Part shown: positions 39,151-50,296 of the stretch, piece after piece
Numbering within the stretch: the stretch's first letter is position 1
Layout of the letters: each line of letters begins with the position of its first letter
Origin: Palaemon carinicauda
Taxonomy: Eukaryota > Arthropoda > Malacostraca > Decapoda > Palaemonidae
DNA length: 64,000 nt
Assembly (NCBI RefSeq): GCF_036898095.1
Contig: NC_090750.1
Coordinates: 95,060,546 to 95,124,545, forward strand
Direction of reading: 5' to 3'
Made by a program: the position numbers and the translations under genes
The notes under the pieces: generated by a model
Databases searched by the model: none
The model's input: the letters and a program-made list of their open reading frames with translations, nothing else
What the model was told of the DNA's origin: nothing

Positions 39151-41663
39151 ATGGCTGACCCTTCTCCAATTCCTAAATTTCGTAAATGTAATGCTAGGGA
39201 TTGTAACAAACATCTTCCAAAGGCCTCTCTCGACCCACATACCGTGTGTTCTAATTGCCGGGGTAAAACCTGTCAATTAGGAGATCGGTGTGATGAGTGC
39301 GTGGTACTTTCGGAATTCGACTGGCTAGAGTTTGATAAGTATTTTCGTAAGCTAGAGAGAGATAGGGTGAGGAGAAGTTCCTCTAGATCATTAGAATTTT
39401 CCTCCTCCCATGCCCCTGAACCTAATCCTTCCCCAGTAGTAGTTGTGCCTGAACTTTCTACTAGCACTCATGAACCATCAATGCGGGATATGTTGCGTGC
39501 CATTCAAGCGTTGGGCGAGAGAGTTGAATCTTTGGCTACGGACCGTAATCAACTCATGGCGGATGTAAAAGTGTTAGTGTCAGAGTGCCACATTAGAAAA
39601 TCGTGGGGATAAAGTGATTAGTGCGCAAAGTGTTATCAGTGTTGCGACCGAGGGTTCGTCTGTTCGTGCTTGTCGTTCGCCTAGTCCGAGACCTCTTGCA
39701 AGCTCCCATGCACCAGGGAGAAGTAATGTCGTAGGACTTATGGGTACGAGAGGCTTTAACCAACGAACAGACGTTCCCTCTATGGTTTCGGGCGTGTCTC
39801 GTCAAGACCGCCCCTACCATAAGACGAGCGAGGCGGTTTTCTCCTCGTCATCCGAAGGCTTCTTGCGTAAGAAACCGTGGAGCAAGGTTTCGAGACCCTT
39901 AAAGCGGAAGTCAGTCCCTTCAGGACAGGTCCAGCGTCCTGGCTGTAGCCATTGGGACAGCTCTGACCCTGTGCAGTCATCGGAAGACTGCTTGCCCCCT
40001 AAACAAAAGCGTAACACGGGCTCCGAGTGTCTTAGTTTAGGCAATGTTTTGCAGTCACAGACGTTACCATCGTCTCGACCCGTACCGACTCCCGTTGATC
40101 CTAAATGGGTTGTCCTGCAGGATATGCAGAATAAGCTTGCCTCCCTTATGGAGGAGTATACTGTTGAGCAGGTTCACGATGATCCTCGCCGTTACGCTGA
40201 TCAAGATCCTGGCCGTCAGCCGCCCAAACGAGCCTTTGCTCGTCCTGTTGACGTTGACGTTACAAAGTCACGTCAGTCACGTGACTTGGAGCCTCACTCG
40301 ATGCAGTCCCGTGTTGACTTTCAGCCGCTTGTGGACGTTCAGCCGCTGCCGCATGCTCGTGTTGACGTTCAGGACGTTCGCCAACCAGCTAAGTTGACTT
40401 GTTTTGACGTTGAGCGTCAAGCACCGCAGTCAAGAGTTGTTTTAACTGCTCAATCTAGGCAGTCAAGGCAGTCTCGACTTGACGTCGAGCGTCCTCCCGC
40501 TCCTGTTGTTGTTGCTAGTCAGTCCGTTAAGCAGTTACATGACGTAGCGTCCTGGACTGCTACTGATGCTCCTTTGCGTGTGGACTCTGCTTGTCAAGCA
40601 TTGCCACCAAGGCAGGTCTCTCCCTTGCTTGAGACTCATCAGTTGTCGGACGAGGTTCCTTCAGATGAGGACGTTGCTGATCCTCCTCATAATGATAATC
40701 CTTTGGACGTTTTATCAGATGTAGAAGAACCTAAGGCTGTGCAACCTTCGATGGATTTTAAGAAAATCATGATGATTTTCAAGGATCTTTTCCCAGATCA
40801 TTTTGTTACTGTTGCTCCTCGTTCGCCTCCGTCTGAGTTTGCGCTAGGCTTAGCTGCTACCAAGCCTGCCTTTACTAAGCTAGTGCTTTCTCGCTCTTCT
40901 AAGAGGGCTTTACGTCTTCTAGGCGACTGGTTGGTTACCAGGAGGAGTTTGGGGAAGACGGCCTTTGCCTTCCCACCTTTTAAGCTAGCTTCTAGATCGA
41001 GCGTCTGGTATGACACGGGAGAAGTTCTCGGCTTGGGAGTCCCTGCCTCTGCCCAGGGTGACTTCTCAAGCCTCGTAGACTCCCCGTCGCCTGGCCATGA
41101 GACGCTCGAAAATTTGTTGGTCCTCCTCGGATCTTGACCATCTCTTTAAAGGCGTATACAGGGCCTTTGAAGTTTTTAACTTTCTAGATTGGTCTCTAGG
41201 AGCATTAAGTAGGAAGATCTCGTCTGCTGACCAAGATGTATCCTTACTTATTATGTCTTGTATGGACAAAGCCATCCGCGATGGCTCTAATGAGCTCGCC
41301 TCCACCTTTACGTCGGGAGTCTTGAAGAAGAGAGAAACCCTTTGCTTTTTCCTTTCATCAGGAGTTACTCCCTGTCAAAGATCGGAACTGCTCTTTGCTC
41401 CCTTATCGGCTGCCTTGTTTCCACAACAGCTGATTAAGGACATTGCTGCTTCGCTTGTGCAGAAGGACACACATGACCTGATGGCTTCTTCTGCTCGCAA
41501 GGGAGCTCCTTCTTCATCCTTTGTTGTGAGACTCAGAATCGAGACTCCTGCGTCTAGGTTTATCCCTCCCTTTCGTGGCAGAGCTCCCAGCAGGGGAGGC
41601 TCTCGTGCCGAGGGAAAGAGAGGTAAGAGGAGAGGAGCCAAGTCCTCCCGTGGCAGAGTCTGA
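39151..41663 (+). pseudogene. Gag-like ORF1 of DIRS copy B, two frameshifts
   Basis: The start ATG (MADPSP) is shared with copy C. The N-terminus is a Cys-rich segment (CNARDCNKHLPKAS, CSNCRGKTCQLG, CDEC), probably zinc-binding. Next come a Ser-rich linker, a short coiled or helical part, and a central region of short repeats (QSR, DVE, QPL types) at about 40250-40560. The conserved C-terminal half follows, with DFKKIMMIFKDLFPDHF, VLSRSSKRALRLLGDW and LGLGVPASAQGDFSSLVD. It ends in a basic, Arg/Gly-rich tail (RGRAPSRGGSR) like nucleic-acid-binding Gag tails. Frameshifts lie near 39600 and near 41090, the latter a 2-base loss compared with copy C. The last open piece is 41097-41663. Confidence 0.88.
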
Positions 41664-43724
41664 CTGCCCACGTCCTCAGACAGCGGTAGGGGCCAGACTG
41701 AACAGCTTCTGGCAGGCCTGGGAGAAGAGGGGTGCAGACCAAGAGTCTGTTCTGTTGCTCAAGGAGGGGTACAAAATACCCTTTGTACGCAGACCTCCTC
41801 TAGTAACAGTTCCCATAGACCTCTCTCCCAGGTATCGAGAGGAGTCAAAGAGACAAGCTCTACATCACGAAGTGTCTCTGTTGCTAGAGAAGGGAGCGGT
41901 GGTGAAAGTCTCGGACCTTCAATCACCGGGGTTTTACAACCGTCTCTTCCTAGTCCCAAAGCATACAGGAGGTTGGAGGCCAGTGCTAGACGTCAGTGCG
42001 CTCAACGTTTTTGTTACGAAAACAAAATTTACGATGGAGACCACGAAGTCCGTCTTAGCAGCGGTCAGAGAGGGAGACTGGATGGTCTCTCTCTCGACCT
42101 GCGAGATGCGTACTTCCACATTCCTATACACCCGGATTCCCAACCGTTTCTGAGGTTTGTTTACAGGAATGTGGTGTACCAGTTTCGAGCACTGTGTTTC
42201 GGCCTCAGTCCTGCTCCTCTCGTGTTTACGAGGCTCATGAGGAATGTGGCAAAATTCCTTCATTTATCGGGAATTCGAGCCTCCCTGTACTTGGACGACT
42301 GGCTTCTCAGAGCATCGTCCAGTCATCGCTGTCTGCAGGATCTACACTGGACGTTGGGTCTGGCAAAGGAGTTGGGACTTTTGGTCAACTTAGAAAAGTC
42401 TCAACTGATTCCATCCCAGACGATTCTCTATTTGGGGATGGAGATTCGCAGTCTAGTTTTTCGGGCTTTTCCGTCTGCCACCCGAATAGAACAAGCCCTG
42501 CTCAAAGTCCGACTCATGCTGAAAAGAGAATGTTGTTCAGTAAGAAGTTGGATGAGTCTCGTAGGGACTCTGTCATCCCTGGAGCAGTTTGTCTCGCTAG
42601 GGAGACTTCACCTTCGCCCTCTCCAGTTCCATCTAGACTCTCACTGGAACAAGAGCAAGACTTTAGAGGTTGTATCAATCCCGGTCTCCGAGCCAGTAAA
42701 AGCATGCCTGAACTGGTGGGACAGCAACATAAGTCTGAGAGAGGGTCTGTCCCTAGCAGTCAAGAACCCAAACCACGCGTTGTTCTCAGACGCGTCGGAT
42801 TTGGGTTGGGGTGCGACTCTGGACGGTCGGGAATGCTCGGGTCTTTGGACCTCAGTTCAGAAGAGCATGCACATCAACGGCAAGGAGCTATTAGCAGTCC
42901 ACTTGGCCTTGATGAATTTCGAGAGCATTCTTCGGAACAAAGTGGTAGAGGTCAATTCAGACAACACCACAGCTTTGGCGTACATCTCCAAGCAAGGAGG
43001 CACTCACTCCCACACGCTGTACGTGATCGCAAGGGACCTCCTCATATGGTAAAAAAATCGAGGCATCTCCCTGTTGACAAGATTCATCCAGGGGGACTTG
43101 AACGTCTTGGCAGACTGTCTCAGTCGGAGAGGTCAGATGATCCCCACGGAATGGACCCTCCACAAGGACGTGTGCAAGAGTCTTTGGGCGACTTGGGGTC
43201 AACCCACCATAGACCTCTTTGCCACCTCATTGACCAAAAGGCTCCCAATCTATTGCTCGCCAGTCCCAGATCCAGAGGCGATCCACATAGACGCGTTTCT
43301 ACTGGACTGGTCTCACCTGGACTTGTATGCATTCCCACCATTCAAGATAGTCAACAAGGTACTGCAGAAGTTCGCCTCTCACGAAGGGACAAGGTTGACG
43401 TTGGTTGCTCCCCTCTGGCCCGCGAGAGAGTGGTTCACAGAGGTACTTCAATGGCTGGTAGACATTCCAAGGAGTCTTCCTCTAAGGATAGATCTCTTAC
43501 GGCAGCCCCACGTAAAGGATCTTCATCAAAGCCTCCCCGCGCTTCGTCTGACTGCCTTCAGACTATCGAAAGACTCTCAAGAGCTCGAGGCTTTTCGAAG
43601 GAGGCAGCCAGAGCGATTGCGAGAGCTAGGAGAGCTTCTACCATCAAAGTATACCAGTCGAAGTGGGAAGTCTTTCGAGACTGGTGCAAGTCAGCATCTA
43701 TTTCCTCTTCCAGTACCTCTGTAG
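41575..43724 (+). pseudogene. RT / RNase H / methyltransferase-like ORF2 of DIRS copy B, broken
   Basis: The frame starts inside the gag end, +1 to it (overlap about 88 bases). Leader: FWQAWEKR...GYKIPF. Reverse transcriptase: GFYNRLFLVPK, DLRDAYFHIPIHPDSQPF, FGLSPAPLVFTRLM and the intact YLDDWLL active site (about 42290). RNase H: LFSDASDLGWGATL (first Asp intact), ELLAVHLAL and DNTTALAYISKQGGT. The methyltransferase-like part has TIDLFATSLTKRL and DLYAFPPFKI. A 2-base insertion near 42090 shifts the frame, and TGG TAA at 43050-43052 ends RNase H early; the remainder (43074-43724) is open. Function: copies element RNA into DNA and removes the RNA strand. The methyltransferase-like role is only by family description. 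Confidence 0.92.
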
Positions 43725-44621
43725 CCCAAATCGCAGACTTTCTCTTACATCTGAGAAATGTTCGCTCCCTCTCAGCACCCACTATTAAGGGCTACAGGAG
43801 CATGTTGGCTTCGGTCTTTCGACATAGAGGCTTAGATCTTTCCAATAATAAAGATCTCCAAGATCTCCTTAAGTCTTTCGAGACCTCTAAGGAACGTCGT
43901 ATGGCAACTCCTGGATGGAACTTAGACGTGGTCCTAAGGTTCCTGATGTCAGACAGGTTTGAGCCATTACATTCAGCCTCCCTGAAGGATCTTACCCTCA
44001 AGACACTTTTCTTAGTGTGCTTGGCTTCGGCTAAAAGGGTCAGTGAGAATCATGCCTTCAGTAAGAACATCGGCTTTTCCACAGATAAAGCCACATGTTC
44101 ACTTCAGCTTGGTTTCCTGGCCAAAAATGAACTGCCTTCTCGTCTTTGGCCTAAGTCATTTGATATACCTTGCCAGTCAGAGATCGTAGGCAACGAACTT
44201 GAAAGAGTACTGTGTCCAGTTAGAGCTTTTAAGTTCTACTTAGCTCGTACTAAGTCCTTACGAGGTGGATCTGAGGCCTTATGGTGCTCAGTTAAAAAGC
44301 CATCTTTACCTATGTCAAAGAATGCTTTGTCATATTTTATTAGATTTTTAATCCGAGAGGCTCATTCTCACGAGTGAAAAAGACCGTTGCTTGCTTAAGG
44401 TTAAGACACACGAAGTAAGAGCTATAGCAACTTCCGTGGCCTTTAAGCAAAATAGATCTCTGCGAAGTATTGTGGACGCGACCTTTTGGAGAAGCAAGTC
44501 GGTATTCGCGGCATTTTACTTAAAAGATGTCCAGACTCTTTATGAGGACTGCTACACACTGGGTCCATTCGTTGCAGCGAGTGCAGTAGTGGCTGAGGGT
44601 TCTACCACTACATTCCCTTAA
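43451..44621 (+). pseudogene. Tyrosine recombinase ORF3 of DIRS copy B, nearly intact
   Basis: The frame is -1 to RT and overlaps its end by about 270 bases. The start is the ATG of MAGRHSK, conserved in copy C; the same frame is stop-free back to 42194. Core-binding part: IKVYQSKWEVFRDWC. Catalytic residues: Arg in SAKRVSE (about 44035), Lys in FLAKNEL, HxxR in THEVRA (about 44410) and Tyr in AAFYLKDV (about 44518). A TGA at 44375-44377 and a frameshift between it and 44391 separate the last 77 codons, which hold the HxxR and Tyr. The protein would integrate circular element DNA. Confidence 0.9.
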
Positions 44622-45013
44622 TTCCAATATCCTTTTAATCTGTCTCTTGAAATGTTTTTAATCTTGTTTTTGGGTTGTACGGAAGGCTAAGAAGCCTTTC
44701 GCATCCTGGTTGATTTGGCGGGTGGTCAAATGTCATTTCTTGAGAGCGCCCAGATTAGGGGTTTGATGAGGTCCTGTTGTATGGGTTGCCGCCCTTGATA
44801 CTTCAGCTCCTGGGAGTCTTTCAGCATCCTAAGAGGATGGCTGGGCTTCGTGAGGAAAGCAGACTAACAAGGCAGAGTAATCGTCAAAGTCAGCTTCCTT
44901 ACCAGGTACCTATATTTATTTGGGTTTTGTTATGATATAACTGTCAAAAACTCTAAGCATATACGCCGTAAACTGTATTAATACTGGTCTCTACCCACCA
45001 CCATGGGTGTGAA
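44622..45013 (+). other. 3' untranslated part of DIRS copy B
   Basis: Non-coding, with the TTGAGAGCGCCCAGA segment shared with copy A. Confidence 0.75.
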
Positions 45014-45114
45014 TCAGCTATTATATATTCACCGGCTAAGTTTAATATTTAAAAATGATATTTTGATTATAAAATAAATTTTTGAATATACTTACCCGGT
45101 GAATATATAAATTA
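45014..45114 (+). repeat. Internal complementary region of DIRS copy B
   Basis: Reverse complement of both element ends joined at TTTTTAAATATT/AATATTTAAAAA. It also pairs with the nearby right end, forming a potential hairpin. Confidence 0.92.
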
Positions 45115-45152
45115 AAGGCCCCCCCTTCCTCCCCGATAGAGACCCAGCGGGA

Positions 45153-45349
45153 TGAGAAGAACTGGAGCTGTTTACATGTATATGCGGTATCTGGCCGATA
45201 GTCGGCGCTGGTGGGCACACCCGCAACCTTCATGGCGATCGCTCGCGAGTTTTTGTGTTTTTCTGTCGAGCCGTCCGAGACGTCAGCTATTATATATTCA
45301 CCGGGTAAGCATATTCAAAAATTTATTTCATAATCAAAATATCATTTTT
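45153..45349 (+). repeat. Right inverted terminal repeat of DIRS copy B
   Basis: Reverse complement of the left repeat at 38777-38947; ends ATCATTTTT. Confidence 0.95.
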
Positions 45350-45635
45350 ATTCATTTTTGTTAGGCGCGTTCGTGAATGATAGAAAGTTTATTATTTATC
45401 TTTGATTATAGTGCGATAGTTCAGTTAGTTAGGAGTGTTCATAAGTGTTTTTCTTTTTTATTTTGGCAGGCCGTGATTCCTCCTTTGGAGAGACTTAAAT
45501 TTTTGAAAAGTGGATATATTGTTGATGACCTGGCCTGTATTAGATTGTATTAAGACTGCTCTTGGATTACGCAACCGTTGATGACCTGGACTACGATTAG
45601 GATTACGATTTGATTGCACTGAACGATTCTCTTGA
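45350..45635. other. Host-like spacer with a strong splice acceptor
   Basis: This is the only non-element DNA between copies B and D. A polypyrimidine tract and GGCAG (ending 45469) are followed by 27 open codons (AVIPPLERLKFLKSGYIVDD...) to a TAA. It may be a terminal coding exon or chance. GTTGATGACCTGG occurs twice (about 45520 and 45579). Confidence 0.3.
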
Positions 45636-45990
45636 TTTTTGGGCTCAAGCCATGGCGCCCTGATGGAAGGTTCCTTTCTGGTAGCTTCCTTGGGTATATA
45701 ACTACTAAATATTCCCAGAGAATTTAACCACAGGTTATCACAGAATTCTAACTTCTGGAGCGAGTATCCTAAAGGTTTCCCTTTAAGACATCGTATGTCA
45801 ACAGGGGACGCATGTATTAACGCGCCACATAGCTATCTGCACCCCACATAGAGTTAACACTTCGATGTGTAGGGGCGGAGAATAGCTGGGGAGCTGTTCC
45901 ACAGCTAATCTCGTTCGTGGCTACTTTTGGTACTCGAGACGTAAACAAACGGGCGCCATTGCTAAATGACGTCACGTCCGTCCCCCATCC
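45636..45990 (+). repeat. Left inverted terminal repeat of element D
   Basis: Reverse complement of 52049-52436 over more than 300 bases at high identity (for example GTTAACACTTCGATGTGTAG). The right copy carries about 40 extra bases at the outer end, as DIRS ends are often unequal. Confidence 0.94.
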
Positions 45991-48334
45991 TTTGCTTAGT
46001 AGCTTGCCTTACTAGACAGATTTTTCCCTGTGCGTATCTTATCGACTTGCATCTTAGCCATGTCTCTACCCTCGGCCTCGCCTTCTTCTGGAAAGTTGAG
46101 TACAAGGTTCCAGTATTGTTTAAATAAGCTCTGACCGTAAAGTAACTTTTACTTTTCGAGATATTTTATGTTTTGTGGCAGAGCTGTGCTACTACCGGAC
46201 CCGCCATTTTATGGCGCCGCTGTTGTTTTGCATGCCTTATTTAGCTAGCCTCAACAGCTTTTTCCGGCCTCATTAACTAATCGATACTATTAGTTATTTA
46301 GTCTTCATAGCTAGGAACTTTATATATCGTGTTTTGACGCTCTTTTATTGGTCATCGACTGACCCCATACCAGTTCGCTAGTCTAGCCCCTAGGCCAGAG
46401 TGCCTATCCTCAGTGTTCATGCATGATATATTACAGTGATCCTAGGTTTAGTTATGAAGATAGTGGCATTATTTTATGATACTGTTTACTGTGATGCAAG
46501 TCTTTTCACCTTCAGGGACCATATAGGGGATAGGTTTGACAGTGTGCCTCTCTAACCTAACCTACTTGTAGGCCCCCTATATGCTCCCTTCACCCCCTGC
46601 CTTAGGGCATTCCCTCTGTGTAGCCTTGTCCCCCCTACCACGTAAGGGGATCAAGCTCATACCAGAGTACTTATCTCTTCTCTGTCCTCCCTAAGGGAAT
46701 GATTCCCCCTTAGGGTTGCGTCCGAGAATGAGGAACGGCCTGCCCTTCCTCTATTGCTGAGGTTAGGTTACCTGACCTTCCCTGAAATGCGATATGTCTT
46801 CCATCCTTCCTGGTTCAGGGTGTAATATCCCTGCTCTAGGTTAGGCTTGGGGGGAGTTAGTTCTGTGCCTTGCTGAAACGGTACCCATGCACCGTTCTCA
46901 GACAGGTTGCCTAACCTTAGGCTAGGGAGCGTCCTTCCTTCCTTGGTGGCCGCTTTGGTACAGAGCCTCCCCTATAGAAGACCCTTCTTCTTCTCCCCTC
47001 CCCACCTATCTCTTGTATGGCCTAGCCTATACTTAGGTTAGTCTATACCCATCTGTCCCCTGTCCTACAACTCCTCCTTAGGGTGGAGTGTTAGGGCTAC
47101 CTTGAATCCCTGTGTGCAGTCCGCTCTGGTACATATACCCTTCATAGTGTCCTATGGGGTTAGCCACTGGATGCGTTTTGTCCGCAGGAGTTCTCCCCCC
47201 TCTTGGGTGTTCCCTAGCCCTCCCTTGGGCTACTCTGGCTCCCGGCCACCTGCGGCCCCTGCCTCTGGGTGATAGGGCTAGCCTCTATCATGGGTACACC
47301 CATTCAGGTGGGATGTCTTTGGGTCCGTGTCCGTACCCCTACATCCCTCCTTCTGTCTCTTTCTCTGTCCTGGTGCCGGTCCCTTGCCGCCTCTTCTGTC
47401 GGTGATACCGAACCCCCTCCCTTAGTGACTTTCCTTGCCCCCCAGGCCGTCAGTCCTCCGCGTGCTGGAGGGCTGCCGCCTCCCGTCGGCGTACAGCCGA
47501 TGTCCTTCCCTTATACCTCATAGCTTCGGTCGTCCGTCCATCGGTCCGGCCCCCGGAGTGCCGGCATCCATTGCCGGCAGTCCGGTTCTGCTATAACCCA
47601 TCCTTGTCCCTGTCACCAAGCCGGTAACCTTCGGCTGCCGGAGCCGCTGCCTCCCGCCGGCGTGCTGCCGTTGTGCCGGCGGCCGCCATCCTGGCATTAC
47701 TCCTGACTTCTATATTTGTCTTCCCTAATGCCAGAATCTCTGCTGGAGTGGCCTCCGGCGTGCCGTCGGTCTGCCGGAGCCTTCCGGAGGCGTCAAAGCG
47801 ACTTGCACCCCTTCTCCTAGCTATCAACTCATGCTGATAGCCCTACATTGCAACCAGATGGTTTGACTACATAAATAGATAGGTATTGTCTTACCTTTCT
47901 ATTAATGGCCATGCTGTCTTCTTGCATATCCCAATTTTCCAGCATGCTGTGTGTATCTTAGCACGGCTGGTTGCCGGAAACAGTTACCCTTTGGGATCTC
48001 CTACATTCCCAACTCTATGGTCTGAGTGGTCTCAGTCCCAGTTTTATATCCTTGGCAATTCCTACCAGAATTCCCCCCTGCCTTCCTGGCAATCTATGAA
48101 GAATTCTGCCTTGTGCCTTTGGTCACAAACAAATTGCCTATGGATAAGGTTACGGTAAGCAGCCGGGCGGGTTACACGGAGTCTGCGTCTATCTCCTTCA
48201 TTCCCGCCCACTCTCAAAAACATCACAATGTTTATATCACTTAAAATTAAGTTAAAGATTAATCCTTTAATATTTAACTTTAGAATATGTCATTAATATG
48301 ACTACCCCATACTCATGTTCTCTTTCTCTTACAG
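45991..48334 (+). other. 5' leader / probable intron of element D
   Basis: About 2.3 kb without a credible long frame, ending in a textbook acceptor (TTCTCTTTCTCTTACAG, ending 48334). A short frame starts at ATG 46060 (MSLPSASPSSGK), but no donor in a matching phase could be fixed. The interior (46500-47820) is GC-rich with many CCGG-containing segments and scattered AGGTTAGG/CCTAACC motifs. Small open frames here have no family features. Confidence 0.45.
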
Positions 48335-50296
48335 GAGGAATACGTGAAGTGCGACCACGGCTTCTGTGGAGTGAAGCGCCCGCACTTCTATGGGCACACG
48401 GCGTGTAGGACTCGAGCCCCTTGCGCCAACAAGAAAGGCGATCTGAAGTTTTGGGACCCGCAGAACTGTCCGGTCTGCCAGGACCGCCTGGTCGAGGCGT
48501 TCAATAATCCTCCCTCAGCGGAGGTTAGGGACGCTTCTCGAGAGAAGCTATGCAAGTGGGTGCGTGGCTTCCAGAAGAACGCCACTGGACCATACCTTGC
48601 CACTGAAGACTCGAGGGCCTTGCTTTTCCCGAAGTCATCCCCAGACTCTGTGGTCCCCAAGGATCAGATCCCCACCGTCCAGATAACGGTGGAGCCCGAT
48701 GTAGTCATGGCCCAGTCCATGCACGAGTGTCGCCTGGATACCGACAACGCAGAACGTATGTCGGAGGTGTCGGAGACCACGGAGAGGAACCTCATGGCCG
48801 AAGAACTGGACTATGAGGAAGACTAAGTGGAATACACCGAGTTGGAGCAAGAAGTCGCTCCACCTTCCAACCCCGCCCCAACTCCTACACCGACGGATGT
48901 ATCACTCCCGTCTACCTCCGCCACCCCGGACCCCATCCCATCCAGCGCCCAGGAGATGTTCCGTATGCTCGAAGCTCTTATGGACAAGAAACTCCGTGAG
49001 ACACACGAATACATCAGGACCATGGGAAGTTCAAAGGAGCCGAAAACTATTTTGGTTAAGGACCTCCCGGCATGTTCGCACGCCAACCCCTGGAGGTATG
49101 CCGAACACATGCCTATCGCAACGGGCAGGATCTTCGTCAGTGAGAAGGTCAGCTCGGTTGCCCTGGAAGAAGTGAAATTCCTCCCGAGTTTTGAGGCTTA
49201 TCCGGACTGTTACGTCCGACTTCGTTCCGAACCTGCCTCTAGAGAAGAGACCGAACCTAAGGAGGTGATAGTGTTCGATCTCCCGAAGGCCCAGGCTATG
49301 CTGGCCAATGCTGTTAAAAGTAGGGGTTTTACCTGCTCAAAGCTTCCAGCGCTGAGCAAGAAGCACCCTACCTACGTCGCACCAGATGATGCAATCCTCC
49401 CCTTCATGGAAAAGGCCTTCGCTGCGGTACACAAGGCAGTGGAAGAAGGGAAACCTTGCCCTACATTGGAGGAGTGCAGACCCTTCTCCCTGGTTACTCC
49501 CCCCGATGTTCGACACTGGAAAGATGTCCAGCATACTTTCGTGGTGGGGAAACTAGAACCTGACATTGCTGGACGTCAGTTTAACGAAGACCTCCCGAAA
49601 CTTAATGACCATCTCCTTCGTCGGGAACATGACACGAAGGAAAGGCTCGCCGCATCCATGTCCCTCCAGGTACAGCTCGACGTCATGGCCGGTGACACTA
49701 GAGTCCCCGATCACTACATGGTGCTCGCCAAAACGCATTTGGCGACTGTGGTTAAAGACCTGTACAGCTTCATGAAGGCTCGTAGAGCCTGTCGTGAATT
49801 CGTGTTCTCCAGTGCCACAGTGAGACACGAACCCCGGAGGCTGATTTCCTCCAACATCTGGGGTAAGCACCTCTTTCCCTCTGACCTTGTGAAAGAGATC
49901 ACAGACAAGGCCGCCACGGAGAACAGGAACCTTCTCCACAAGTGGGGCATGTCGAAGAAGAGGAAATCCTCTCAGGATGACGGCCCTCAACCTAAGAGGA
50001 AATCCTCCAAGCAGAAACCCCAGCAACGTCAACAGAGACGACAGTTTCCGGGACCCGCTACTCCCCAAGTGGCAGCTCAGCCACAGCAGACCTTTCAGCT
50101 GGTCACCCAACCGGTCTTGTCACAGTCGCCGGTTTTCACCCCTGCTTTCGAGCAACAGACGACTACCTTTCGTCCCAAAGGTAGAGGCTCAAACAGAGGT
50201 GCAGGCAGAGACGCATCTCGCCGTCCCTCCAGAGGCAGAGGAGGAAGGGGAGCTAGCGGCCGAGGCAGTAAACCCTCGGGACACCAGAAGCAATGA
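48335..50296 (+). pseudogene. Gag-like ORF1 of element D with a single in-frame stop
   Basis: The coding part begins at the splice acceptor (EEYVKCDHGFCG) and not at an ATG. The N-terminus is Cys/His-rich (CDHGFC, HTAC, CPVCQDR), probably zinc-binding, as in copies A-C although the sequence differs. One TAA at 48824-48826 splits an acidic stretch (DYEED / VEYTELEQE); the same frame then runs 489 codons to 50296. The C-terminus is Lys/Gln-rich, then Arg/Gly-rich (RGRGGRGASGRG), fitting RNA binding. The lone stop could be a recent mutation, a site of read-through or a sequencing error. Everything else in the frame is open, unlike copies A-C. Confidence 0.82.

Larger units (their letters stand above)
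38777..45349 (+). mobile_element. DIRS-like retrotransposon, copy B
   Basis: About 6.57 kb, with the same plan as copy A and close sequence similarity to copy C. Inverted terminal repeats lie at 38777-38947 and 45153-45349, and the ICR at 45014-45114. Both ends finish in TTTTT. The three frames overlap (gag, then RT at +1, then recombinase at -1 to RT). Damage is modest: two frameshifts in gag, one frameshift and one stop in RT, and a stop plus frameshift near the end of the recombinase. It is a relatively young but inactive copy. Confidence 0.95.

Noticed and set aside
47154..47523. Pro/Leu-rich frames in the leader of element D
   Set aside because: GC-rich composition explains them; they overlap in several frames and end before the splice acceptor.
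49337..50110. Minus-strand frames (65-185 codons) over element D gag
   Set aside because: Antisense shadows of a well-supported plus-strand Gag frame.
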